Shown here one piece after another: positions 1 to 6,356 of a DNA stretch of 7,078 nt (its first letter is position 1; every line of letters starts with the position of its first letter). The DNA lies in NCBI GenBank assembly GCA_029260335.1, contig JAJDDL010000339.1:1-7078 (forward strand). Reading direction: 5' to 3'. Made by a program: the position numbers and the translations under genes. The DNA is from Phycisphaerales bacterium (lineage in GTDB: Bacteria > Planctomycetota > Phycisphaerae > Phycisphaerales > UBA1924). The notes under the pieces were generated by a model. It was not told the origin of the DNA and ran no database searches. It was given only the letters and a program-made list of their open reading frames with translations.

Positions 1-999
1 ATCAACCAGGCCAAGGTCGACGTTGCCGAGCAGGAGCGCGACGGTGCGACGGGCGAGGCGATGGCCAACCGTGCCAAGATCGTCAACGTCTCCAATGAGA
101 GCGCGCTCGCCGAGCAGGGCAAGAAGCAGGCCGAGCAGCAGCAGCGTGTGGAAATCGCCAGGCTCGAGGCCGAAGCGATCGTGGGCGAGGTCCAGTCCAA
201 GCGAGACCGCGAGATCGCCGCAGCCGAGCGCGAGGCCGAGACGATCGCGGCTCGCAAGAGGGCCGAGCAAGAGCAGCGTGTCCGGGTCGCCGAGGCCGAG
301 GCGACCGCCAAGGAAGGCGAGAATACCTCTCAGGCGCGTGTTGCAGAATCAAACGCGCAGCTGGGTGAGATTCAGGCCGACGCCAGACGTCGCGCCGAGG
401 TCGCCCAGGCCCAGTCGCGCGAGACGATCAACGAGGCTGAGCGGCTGGCGGAACTGGCACGCTTGGCCAAGGAACAGATCGCGCCCCAGGAGATCGAGAA
501 GCAGCGAATTGAGATCGCAGCCGAGGCCGAGGCCGAGCGCACGCGGAGGATCGCCCAAGGTGAGGCCGACGCCGAGCTTGCGCGGTATCAGGCCGAGGCT
601 AAGGGTACTCAGAGCGTGCTGGAGGCCAAGGCCGAGGGGTATCGCCAGCTTATGGAAGCCTGTGCCGAGCGACCCGATGTCGCGCCGACGCTCTTGCTCA
701 TTGAGCAGTTGCCGGCACTCGTCGCCGAGCAGGTCAAGGCGATCAGCAGTCTCAAGATCGACAAGATCACGGTCTGGGACCAGGGCACCAACGGCGACGG
801 CCGAAACGCAACGAGTGATTTCCTCTCGGGCATGGTCGGGGCACTGCCGAGAATGCACGAACTGGCCAAGCAAGCCGGCATCGACCTGCCCAAGGCACTG
901 GGCAAGCTCGACGAGGCCAACAAGAACGGCCATCTCACGCTCGCGACCGACGAAGAGCCAGACACGCCGCCTTCGGCAGATGATGCAACGAAGAGCTGA
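1..999 (+). CDS. Flotillin-like SPFH/Band 7 protein, 3' part (5' end outside window)
   Basis: The frame is open from the first base, so the true start and most of the N-terminal membrane anchor and SPFH domain lie upstream; 332 residues are visible. Residues 1 to about 215 form a long Ala/Glu/Arg/Gln-rich coiled coil full of AEAE-type repeats, beginning with the segment QERDGATGEAMANR that resembles the end of the SPFH domain in flotillins. A conserved-looking C-terminal region follows: LMEACAERPD (about 217-226), a hydrophobic stretch (about 227-250), LKIDKITVWDQG (about 251-262) and FLSGMVGALPRM (about 274-285). The tail is acidic and Ser/Thr-rich. Flotillins oligomerise on the inner face of the cytoplasmic membrane and organise ordered membrane microdomains. 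I would group it with FloT/YqiK-type long flotillins rather than short FloA, because FloA lacks this type of C-terminal region. The gene is followed by a hairpin terminator, so it probably ends its transcription unit. The family is clear; the partners are unknown. Confidence 0.9.
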   Translation: MNQAKVDVAEQERDGATGEAMANRAKIVNVSNESALAEQGKKQAEQQQRVEIARLEAEAIVGEVQSKRDREIAAAEREAETIAARKRAEQEQRVRVAEAEATAKEGENTSQARVAESNAQLGEIQADARRRAEVAQAQSRETINEAERLAELARLAKEQIAPQEIEKQRIEIAAEAEAERTRRIAQGEADAELARYQAEAKGTQSVLEAKAEGYRQLMEACAERPDVAPTLLLIEQLPALVAEQVKAISSLKIDKITVWDQGTNGDGRNATSDFLSGMVGALPRMHELAKQAGIDLPKALGKLDEANKNGHLTLATDEEPDTPPSADDATKS

Positions 1000-1028
1000 T
1001 CAAAGAGTGATTCGGAGTTACACGGAAC

Positions 1029-1064
1029 TGGGACTGGGCCACTTGGTCCGGTCCCATTTCTATT
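1029..1064 (+). terminator. Probable intrinsic terminator after the flotillin-like gene
   Basis: The arms GGGACTGGGCC (1030-1040) and GGTCCGGTCCC (1045-1055) pair over 11 positions, two of them G-U wobbles, around an ACTT loop. A T-A pair (1029/1056) extends the base. The hairpin is followed by ATTTCTATT (1056-1064), a weak U-rich tract. It starts 30 nt after the flotillin stop codon and lies upstream of the ppk2 gene, so it should separate the two transcripts. Confidence 0.65.
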
Positions 1065-1148
1065 CAGACAGCCCCACATCTCTCAGATCGATCTTGGGCC
1101 CGGCATGGCAGAACGATACACTGGATGGTCACCGATTCTTCCCCCTAC

Positions 1149-1153
1149 AGGAG
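1149..1153 (+). promoter_or_regulatory. Ribosome binding site deciding the ppk2 start
   Basis: AGGAG lies 10 nt before ATG 1164. The longer candidate start at 1125 has no purine-rich site in front of it. The spacing is slightly long, so the choice is probable rather than certain. Confidence 0.5.
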
Positions 1154-1163
1154 TGTGCTCGAC

Positions 1164-2177
1164 ATGCCTGAGATCCCGACTCCAAACAAAGGCGGTGAGA
1201 TCCCGCATGGACCGGCCGCATCGCCCGAGGACTCAGCCCTGTCCGATAAACGCTCGGTCGACCGAAACGGAACCGATCCCTCGACCGCCAGGAATACGAA
1301 AAAGACGAAGAAACCCCAGAAGCCGACCGCATCACAGTTGATGGCCGAGATTCGCCACAGCCCTGAGCAGATCCGCGAGATGTTTCGCAACGGCGAGTAT
1401 CCATACAAGAGGCGCATCAGTCGCCCCGTCTACGAGAGGCGCAAGAAGGAACTGCAGGTCGAACTGCTCAAGGTACAGAACTGGGTCAAGCTGACCGGAC
1501 AGCGCATCGTGGTCCTCTTCGAAGGCCGAGACGCCGCCGGCAAAGGCGGCACGATCAAGCGCTTCATGGAGCATCTCAACCCACGAGCCGCCCGGACCGT
1601 CGCTCTCGAGAAGCCCACGGAGCAGGAGCTGGGCCAATGGTATTTCCAGCGGTATATCAAGCACCTGCCCACGCAGGGCGAGATGGTCTTCTTCGATCGC
1701 TCCTGGTACAACCGCGCGGGTGTTGAGCGGGTGATGGGCTTTTGTGGATCGCTTGAGTATCTGGAGTTCATGCGGCAGGTCCCCGATCTCGAGCGAATGC
1801 TCGTCCGGTCCGGAATCCGTCTGTTCAAGTACTGGTTCTCGGTGACCAAAGCCGAGCAACAGCGCCGCTTCACTTCCCGGGAGCACGATCCGCTCAAGCA
1901 GTGGAAGCTCAGTCCGATCGACACCATGTCTCGCGACAAGTGGGACGACTACACCGAGGCGAAAGAAGCGATGTATTTCTATACAGATACCGCTGATGCG
2001 CCATGGACCATCATCAAGTCGGACGACAAGAAGCGCGCCCGCCTCAACTGCATGCAACACTTCCTCTCACACCTGGACTACCCCGACAAGGACACCCATA
2101 CCGTTCATGGCCCGGACCCGCTGATCGTCGGCACGCCCGCGCAGGTATTCGAGAAGGATCGGTACCTCTGGGATTGA
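1164..2177 (+). CDS. ppk2: Polyphosphate kinase 2 (PPK2), class I type
   Basis: PPK2 enzymes transfer phosphate reversibly between inorganic polyphosphate and nucleotides; single-domain class I members mainly phosphorylate nucleoside diphosphates to triphosphates in the cytoplasm. With the start used here the protein has 337 residues. Walker A is GRDAAGKGGT (121-130), Walker B with the PPK2 signature is FFDRSWYNR (176-184, Asp178), and the lid-like segment RFTSREHDPLKQWKLSPID (235-253) and DKWDDYTEAKEAM (258-270) follow the family pattern. Residues 1 to about 55 are Pro/Lys/Asp-rich and look disordered. I chose ATG 1164 because AGGAG (1149-1153) lies 10 nt upstream; an in-frame ATG at 1125 would add 13 residues but has no Shine-Dalgarno sequence. 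The gene stands alone between an upstream terminator and a convergent neighbour. Family assignment is very sure; the preference for ADP or GDP cannot be read from the sequence. Confidence 0.95.
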   Translation: MPEIPTPNKGGEIPHGPAASPEDSALSDKRSVDRNGTDPSTARNTKKTKKPQKPTASQLMAEIRHSPEQIREMFRNGEYPYKRRISRPVYERRKKELQVELLKVQNWVKLTGQRIVVLFEGRDAAGKGGTIKRFMEHLNPRAARTVALEKPTEQELGQWYFQRYIKHLPTQGEMVFFDRSWYNRAGVERVMGFCGSLEYLEFMRQVPDLERMLVRSGIRLFKYWFSVTKAEQQRRFTSREHDPLKQWKLSPIDTMSRDKWDDYTEAKEAMYFYTDTADAPWTIIKSDDKKRARLNCMQHFLSHLDYPDKDTHTVHGPDPLIVGTPAQVFEKDRYLWD

Positions 2178-2266
2178 TGACTCGTCCGCGCATCCGTGTT
2201 GCTTTCATTTGAGCCGTCCACAGAGAGCAGAGCCCACGCCATTAGAACTGGTGTAGCGGGTAGTCG

Positions 2267-2294
2267 CAGGCCCGACCGTGAGGGAGGGCGTCTA
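2267..2294 (+). repeat. Left copy of a 28-nt inverted intergenic element (3' side of ppk2)
   Basis: This copy matches the reverse complement of 2389-2416 at 27 of 28 positions. Read on the + strand, the core GCCCGACCGTGAGGGAGGGC (2270-2289) folds on itself. GCCC pairs with GGGC, GA faces GA (a possible tandem sheared G-A motif), and CC pairs with GG below a GTGA loop, which has the GNRA form. It lies 89 nt after the ppk2 stop codon and would be in the 3' end of the ppk2 transcript. A short T/C-rich stretch follows but no clear U tract. Confidence 0.85.
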
Positions 2295-2388
2295 CCTGAT
2301 CTTCAGATCCTCTGGGCCTCATTGCTCATGGACACGCGATTCTGTGCCGCGACCGTCCCTTGGAGCGGAAGTAGAACAGAAGAAGTCA

Positions 2389-2416
2389 TAGACACCCTCC
2401 CTCACGGTCGGGCCTG
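2389..2416 (-). repeat. Right copy of the 28-nt inverted intergenic element (3' side of der)
   Basis: This is the partner of 2267-2294. Read on the - strand, in the sense of the der transcript, it gives the same GCCCGACC-GTGA-GGGAGGG hairpin. The one difference between copies (C to T at the last stem base) turns a G-C pair into a G-U pair, so the fold is kept. It begins 36 nt after the der stop codon and is followed on that strand by a pyrimidine-rich stretch (CTTCTTCTGTTCTACTTCC). Counting three further flanking pairs (2264-2266 with 2417-2419, one of them G-U), the two copies could also pair with each other over 31 positions across a 94-nt loop. Confidence 0.85.
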
Positions 2417-2452
2417 TGAGCCGCAGCTGCCCCGCCTGCATTCGCAACTGCT

Positions 2453-4015
2453 CTAGTCCTCGAAGTAAGACTCCGCGTCCTTCGGCAAGTCCCGCAAGAT
2501 CTGCTGCAACTCCTCGTCCAGATCATGCCCCTCGGTGTCGATCGCCTCGCCCCGCTCGAGATCCATATCCCGATGCCGACGCGTCCGGATGATCATCCGA
2601 ATCGGCACCTCCTCAAACGGCAGCACCTCGCGCAAACGATTCATCAAAAACCGCTTGTATTGTTCGCTGAACAGGTCCGGCCTATTCACGATCATCACAA
2701 TCGTCGGCGGGCTCGAACGCACCTGGGCCACAAAGAAGACCTTCACAAGCGTGCCCAAAGAACTCGCCGGGCCTCGCTTGTCGATGATGTCTCGCACGAT
2801 CCGATTGAGCTTGCCCGTGCCCACCCGTTCCTCGGCTTGCTCCTTGATATCAAAGCACAGGTCGATCAACTGGCGTACATTCGTGCCCTCTTTCGCACTG
2901 ATCACCGCGATCGGCGCGAGCGTCAGGCCCTTGAGATCCTTGCGCAGATACTCGCCATAATGCTCGACGCTCAAAGGCTTGCCGTCACGCCCCGCGCGCC
3001 CCTCGACCAAGTCCCACTTGTTCACCGCAATGATGCAAGGCTTGTACGCGGCGTTGATGATCTGCGCCAGAAGCTCATCGACCTGGCTCACCTTTTCGGT
3101 CGCGTCGACCGCAAGCACGACCACGTCGGCACGCAAGATCGCACGCTGTGCCCGATCGAACGCGAAGTGATCCACCCTGCCCTGAAAACTCTTCTTGCGT
3201 CGAAGCCCGGCGGTATCGATCGCGACCACGCTCCTGCCGTCGATATCCAGCCGCACGTCGATCGCGTCGCGCGTCGTGCCCGGGATCTCGCTCACGATCA
3301 CGCGCTCTTCTCCCGCGAGATTGTTGATCAGCGTGCTCTTGCCCGCGTTGCGCCTGCCGACGATCGCGATCTTGAGATCCGCGCCCTCCACCCGCTCGTC
3401 GACCCCGTCGGCCTCGGGTGTCACCGCATACAGCGCATCAAGGAACGCCCGCCGGAGATACTTGGTGGTGCTCGAGACCATCAACGGCTCGCCGAAGCCC
3501 AGGCCGCTGGCCTCCAGCGCGTGCGGCTCCCAGTTGAGCCCATCCACCTTGGTCGCGACCACGCGTATCGCCGGCGCCGGCCGATCATCGTCCTGGTCCT
3601 TGGACTTGCGATCCGAGCCGAGCGATTTCTCTCGCAAGAGCTTGGCGATCTCCCAATCCCCAGGCGTGAGCCCCGCCTGCGCATCGACCGCAAACAGGAT
3701 CACATCAGACGTCCGCGCGGCTTCTGCGATCTGGAACTCAATATCCCCGGTCAGCTTCGAAAGATCATTGCCCACCTCGTCAAATCGCTGTCCCTCGGCC
3801 ACATACACGCCATATCCCCCGGTATCGATGACCTCCACGGGCTTGGGAGGGCCCTCAGCACTAGGAGCATCCAGGTCCAGAATCGTGCCAACGCGATCGC
3901 GGGTCACGCCCGGCAGATCGTCCACGATCGCGACCTTTTCATGCGCGATGAGGTTGAGCAGGCTGCTCTTTCCGACATTTGGACGGCCGACGATAGCGAC
4001 GCGAGGGATGGGCAT
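2453..4015 (-). CDS. der: Ribosome assembly GTPase Der (EngA)
   Basis: Der is an essential bacterial GTPase that acts in the cytoplasm on maturation of the 50S ribosomal subunit. The 520-residue product has the diagnostic layout. G domain 1 carries GRPNVGKS (10-17), PGVTRDR (35-41), DTGGY (64-68) and TKVD (155-158). G domain 2 carries GRRNAGKS (220-227), PGTTRD (245-250), DTAGLRRK (267-274), NKWD (332-335) and SAKEG (373-377). A C-terminal KH-like domain (about 400-483) includes FFVAQVRSSPPT and NRPDLFSEQYKRFL. The protein is longer than most Der proteins (about 435-490), partly through a charged insertion before the first G4 motif (about 128-147) and an acidic C-terminal tail (about 484-520). 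G4 of domain 1 has Thr instead of the usual Asn, and G5 there is atypical. The ATG at 4015 starts directly before the conserved IPRVAIVGRPNVGKS segment; no strong Shine-Dalgarno sequence is visible. It is divergent from the next gene. Confidence 0.97.
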   Translation of the reverse strand: MPIPRVAIVGRPNVGKSSLLNLIAHEKVAIVDDLPGVTRDRVGTILDLDAPSAEGPPKPVEVIDTGGYGVYVAEGQRFDEVGNDLSKLTGDIEFQIAEAARTSDVILFAVDAQAGLTPGDWEIAKLLREKSLGSDRKSKDQDDDRPAPAIRVVATKVDGLNWEPHALEASGLGFGEPLMVSSTTKYLRRAFLDALYAVTPEADGVDERVEGADLKIAIVGRRNAGKSTLINNLAGEERVIVSEIPGTTRDAIDVRLDIDGRSVVAIDTAGLRRKKSFQGRVDHFAFDRAQRAILRADVVVLAVDATEKVSQVDELLAQIINAAYKPCIIAVNKWDLVEGRAGRDGKPLSVEHYGEYLRKDLKGLTLAPIAVISAKEGTNVRQLIDLCFDIKEQAEERVGTGKLNRIVRDIIDKRGPASSLGTLVKVFFVAQVRSSPPTIVMIVNRPDLFSEQYKRFLMNRLREVLPFEEVPIRMIIRTRRHRDMDLERGEAIDTEGHDLDEELQQILRDLPKDAESYFED

Positions 4016-4129
4016 CGTCGATTCTATGGACGCTGACGCCCAGGCCCTAATGAGTTGGAATCCTGTTTCGCTTGGTCCGGATAGTCTCTGGGCACACGAA
4101 CGGATCTCGCTCTCCCAGAAAGGCCTCCC
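4016..4129. promoter_or_regulatory. Divergent promoter region between der and the membrane-protein gene
   Basis: The two flanking genes point away from each other, so both promoters should lie in these 114 bp or run into the coding starts. On the + strand, TTGGAA (4055-4060) and GATAGT (4080-4085) are the nearest to a -35/-10 pair, but the 19-nt spacing and weak matches make that uncertain. I see no operator-like palindrome. Confidence 0.45.
4117..4123 (+). promoter_or_regulatory. Ribosome binding site for the GTG start at 4130
   Basis: AGAAAGG lies 6 nt before a GTG codon and supports a non-ATG start. From that GTG the first membrane helix begins almost at once. Confidence 0.5.
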
Positions 4130-4984
4130 GTGGACCGCTTCCTCCTCGTACTCGCCGTCGTTGCCGGCTCAGTCCTCCTGCTCACCGGCATTCTCCACAC
4201 CCTCCGCCACCTCGGCCCGGTCGGCAGGGCCCTCGCTTCTCGCTGCGCCCACGCCCCGGGCCTTGATCTCATCATCATCCTCTTCCAGATCGCCCCCATC
4301 GTCCTCGGTGCGATCTACGCGGGCTGGCTGGGCGTGGCCGCCGCCATCCCCGGCCAGATCCTCGGCTACTTCTTCTGGTCCTGGCTCCACGAGCTCGCCA
4401 ACCGCAAGGCCCTGAAGGGCCCACGCATCGTCTCCAAGCTCAACCAAATCCTCGGCGGCGGCTTAAAGGGCGCACTGCGCAACCACCTCGCGGTCTGGGC
4501 CACGGCTTTGGCATTACCCTGCTTCCTCATCCTTCGAGCCGCGCAGATTTTCGTCTACCCCCTCCTCGTCTGGCTGCTCGACTTCCCACGCTACCCACCC
4601 TCCGAGTGGATCCGCGTCTCGCGCCACAAGTTCGACGGCCTCGTCGGCCACGATCTCGCCTGGTGTCTCTATTGCGATTGGATGACCGGCGTCTACTCCC
4701 TCGGCGCCGAGATGCTCCGCAATGTCGAGTCGTTCTGGTGCCCCATCCGCTTTGACTCAGAGAAAAAGTGCGCCAACTGCGTTCGCGATTTCCCCGACGT
4801 CGACGGCGGCTGGGTGCCCGCCAGCGCAGGCATGCCCGAGGTCGTCCGCAAGCTCGAGGAGAAGTACGGCGACGGCCGACGCGAATGGTTCGCGCACCCT
4901 GCGCGATTGACCGTCCATGGCAAGACACCTGACTCGACGTCCAAAGACGAACCCGCGGAATCCAACGGCGTAGATCCCAAGTAG
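4130..4984 (+). CDS. Unrecognised multi-pass membrane protein with a cysteine cluster
   Basis: I cannot assign a named family. The 284-residue product starts at GTG. Hydrophobic segments lie at about 3-23, 46-86 (long enough for two helices) and 121-150, which fits an integral cytoplasmic-membrane protein with about four helices. The soluble C-terminal part (about 155-284) has an ordered set of likely ligands: His174, the pair C179-LY-C182, C204 in SFWCPIRF, and the pair C214-AN-C217. This spacing suggests a bound metal such as zinc or an iron centre, but the sequence alone does not say which. The last 25 residues are polar and look disordered. The next gene begins 5 to 29 nt later on the same strand, depending on its start, so the two are probably co-transcribed. 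Downstream, the partner protein is predicted to be exported, which hints at a shared envelope role; this is inference. Confidence 0.85.
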   Translation: MDRFLLVLAVVAGSVLLLTGILHTLRHLGPVGRALASRCAHAPGLDLIIILFQIAPIVLGAIYAGWLGVAAAIPGQILGYFFWSWLHELANRKALKGPRIVSKLNQILGGGLKGALRNHLAVWATALALPCFLILRAAQIFVYPLLVWLLDFPRYPPSEWIRVSRHKFDGLVGHDLAWCLYCDWMTGVYSLGAEMLRNVESFWCPIRFDSEKKCANCVRDFPDVDGGWVPASAGMPEVVRKLEEKYGDGRREWFAHPARLTVHGKTPDSTSKDEPAESNGVDPK

Positions 4985-5002
4985 AGCGCGTGAGTCACGC
5001 TT

Positions 5003-5007
5003 GGAGG
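5003..5007 (+). promoter_or_regulatory. Strong ribosome binding site deciding the esterase-like gene start
   Basis: GGAGG, within GGAGGTGGGAG, lies 6 nt before ATG 5014. This favours 5014 over the in-frame GTG at 4990, which has no such site. It also places a signal peptide exactly at the N-terminus. Confidence 0.7.
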
Positions 5008-5013
5008 TGGGAG

Positions 5014-6342
5014 ATGCTCAGAGCAATCGCTGCAGTCTGTCTCGTTACGCCCGCGTTGGGCCAACCCGTCGAGGACCCCGACCTCGCCGAGATCGCAACG
5101 CCGATCGCCTCGATCGATCCGATGCACACCGAGTTCGATGATCTCGCATTCCTGCATGAAGCCATCGGTGACGCCCGCATGGTCGTCCTCGGAGAGCAAT
5201 CCCACGGCGAGGGGACCGTCTTCCTCGCCAAAGCCCGCCTCGTCAAGTTCCTCCACCAGGAGATGGACTTCGACGTGCTCTGCTGGGAATCGGGCATGCT
5301 CGGCTGCATGGAAATGAACGATCTGCTCGCCGACGAAACCAAGTCGCTCAGCGATGCGTTCGCCGGCGTCTTTCCGATCTGGACGCGCAGCGCCCAGGTC
5401 AGGCCAACGCTGGAATACGCCCGAGCCAGCCTCGCGACAGATCGCCCGATCACGCAATGCGGCATGGACGCCCAGGTCAACTCCGCCCTCGGCACGAACG
5501 CCCTTCAGCCCCGCGTTCAGGCATTGCTTGACACCCTCCAAGGCGTGATCGTGCCCGCCGAGGCGACCGCGGGGCTTGAGTTACTCAAGACCATGACCGG
5601 CGGCATGCGCCCCGACCTTGAGCGCGTGCGTCAGATCTCGACATCCCTCCACGCGCTCGCCACCTTGCTCGATGAGCACATGGAAACACTGCGCGAGCAC
5701 AACGACAAACGCGAGTTAGAACTCATCTATCGAAGCGTCGACGACGCCGCGTGGGCCACCAAGTTCATGGCCTCCCAACTCGCCGGCGAGCGCATGGAAG
5801 ACAACCCCGACCTGATCCGCGAGCGCGACCGGCGCATGGGCGACAACCTCGCCTGGCTCGCCGAGACCTACTACCCGGATCGCAAGATCATCGTCTGGGC
5901 CGCGACCCGCCACGCCGTACATCGCCAAAAAGAAATCGAGTATCCCGACGCTCCGGGCATGTACGACGAGATGGACAGCATGGGCGAGACCGCCTTTGTG
6001 CGTCTCGGCGAAGACCTCTACACCATCGGCTTCACCGCTGGCCGAGGCGAGGTCTCCAACGTCTTCCGCAACCAGCCCTACGACATCGGTGAACCCCGCG
6101 AAGATTCCATCGAAGCATCGCTCGACGCGATCGGACACCCATTCCTGTTCGTCGACTTCCGCGCACTCCCGCCAGAGCATGCGCTACGCAAGACCCAATG
6201 GATGCGCCCGCTTGGCTACGCCTGGCAACGCGCGATCTGGCCCCACCAGATGGACGCGGTGATCTACCTCGATCGCGTGTTCCCCAGTACCGCCGCCGAG
6301 AGTGTGCCCGCAGACTTCAAGCTCACAGTGGACGGCTCGTAA
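5014..6342 (+). CDS. Predicted secreted erythromycin-esterase-fold protein
   Basis: The 442-residue product matches the erythromycin esterase family (PF05139; EreA/EreB, succinoglycan-related proteins) in motif order: VVLGEQSHGEG (57-67, Glu61 and His64 as the GExxHG motif), CWESGM (90-95, Glu92), RERDRRMGDNLAWL (269-282), IVWAATRH (293-300) and a C-terminal DAVIYLDRVFP (414-424). In EreB the GExxHG His is the proposed base that activates water for lactone hydrolysis. Residues 1-16 (MLRAIAAVCLVTPALG) look like a short Sec signal peptide, so it probably acts outside the cytoplasmic membrane. The start at 5014 fits both this peptide and the strong upstream GGAGG; a GTG at 4990 would add eight polar residues. 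In the usual WAHNxH motif the first His is Ala here (Ala297), so true macrolide esterase activity is doubtful. Most members of this fold have unknown substrates. It is probably co-transcribed with the upstream membrane-protein gene and is convergent with the next. Confidence 0.85.
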   Translation: MLRAIAAVCLVTPALGQPVEDPDLAEIATPIASIDPMHTEFDDLAFLHEAIGDARMVVLGEQSHGEGTVFLAKARLVKFLHQEMDFDVLCWESGMLGCMEMNDLLADETKSLSDAFAGVFPIWTRSAQVRPTLEYARASLATDRPITQCGMDAQVNSALGTNALQPRVQALLDTLQGVIVPAEATAGLELLKTMTGGMRPDLERVRQISTSLHALATLLDEHMETLREHNDKRELELIYRSVDDAAWATKFMASQLAGERMEDNPDLIRERDRRMGDNLAWLAETYYPDRKIIVWAATRHAVHRQKEIEYPDAPGMYDEMDSMGETAFVRLGEDLYTIGFTAGRGEVSNVFRNQPYDIGEPREDSIEASLDAIGHPFLFVDFRALPPEHALRKTQWMRPLGYAWQRAIWPHQMDAVIYLDRVFPSTAAESVPADFKLTVDGS

Positions 6343-6356
6343 CTCCGCATCCTCGA

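Larger units (their letters stand above)
2178..2452. other. Convergent intergenic region between ppk2 and der
   Basis: This 275-bp stretch separates two convergent genes, so it must hold the 3' ends of both transcripts. Apart from the two inverted element copies, I see only a small palindrome GATCTTCAGATC (2299-2310) in the spacer, and GCAGCTGC (2423-2430) near the der end. The only long reading frame (2196-2456, +) runs straight through both repeat copies and shows no domain, signal or composition of a real protein. I therefore call no gene here. Confidence 0.7.

Noticed and set aside
121..620. Repeated GAGGCCGAG-type DNA in the flotillin-like gene as a tandem repeat
   Set aside because: It is simply the codons for the Ala-Glu-rich coiled coil and shows no fixed period at the DNA level.
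23..1171. A 382-codon + strand frame overlapping the flotillin-like gene
   Set aside because: Its product is mostly Arg, Ser and Pro, and it runs through the terminator hairpin. The frame starting at base 1 has clear flotillin sequence.
2264..2419. Reading the long inverted repeat as an insertion sequence or as a single intrinsic terminator
   Set aside because: There is no transposase, target duplication could not be identified, and a 94-nt loop is too large for an ordinary terminator. Two separate hairpins explain it better.
2196..2456. An 86-codon frame in the ppk2/der gap
   Set aside because: It is read through both repeat copies (giving RRPDREGGR-type sequence), has no ribosome binding site or domain, and overlaps the der stop.
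2525..4036. A 503-codon open frame antisense to der
   Set aside because: It mirrors der for its whole length and gives a His/Arg/Asp-rich product without domains. The opposite strand encodes an unmistakable Der protein. Long antisense frames are expected in GC-rich genes.
3195..4415. A 406-codon + strand frame bridging der and the membrane-protein gene
   Set aside because: It is Ser/Arg/Pro-rich low-complexity translation, crosses the divergent promoter region, and conflicts with two well-supported genes.
5014..6342. Calling the esterase-like gene a macrolide resistance gene (ere)
   Set aside because: Only the fold-level motifs match, one expected catalytic His is missing, and no resistance or mobile context is present.
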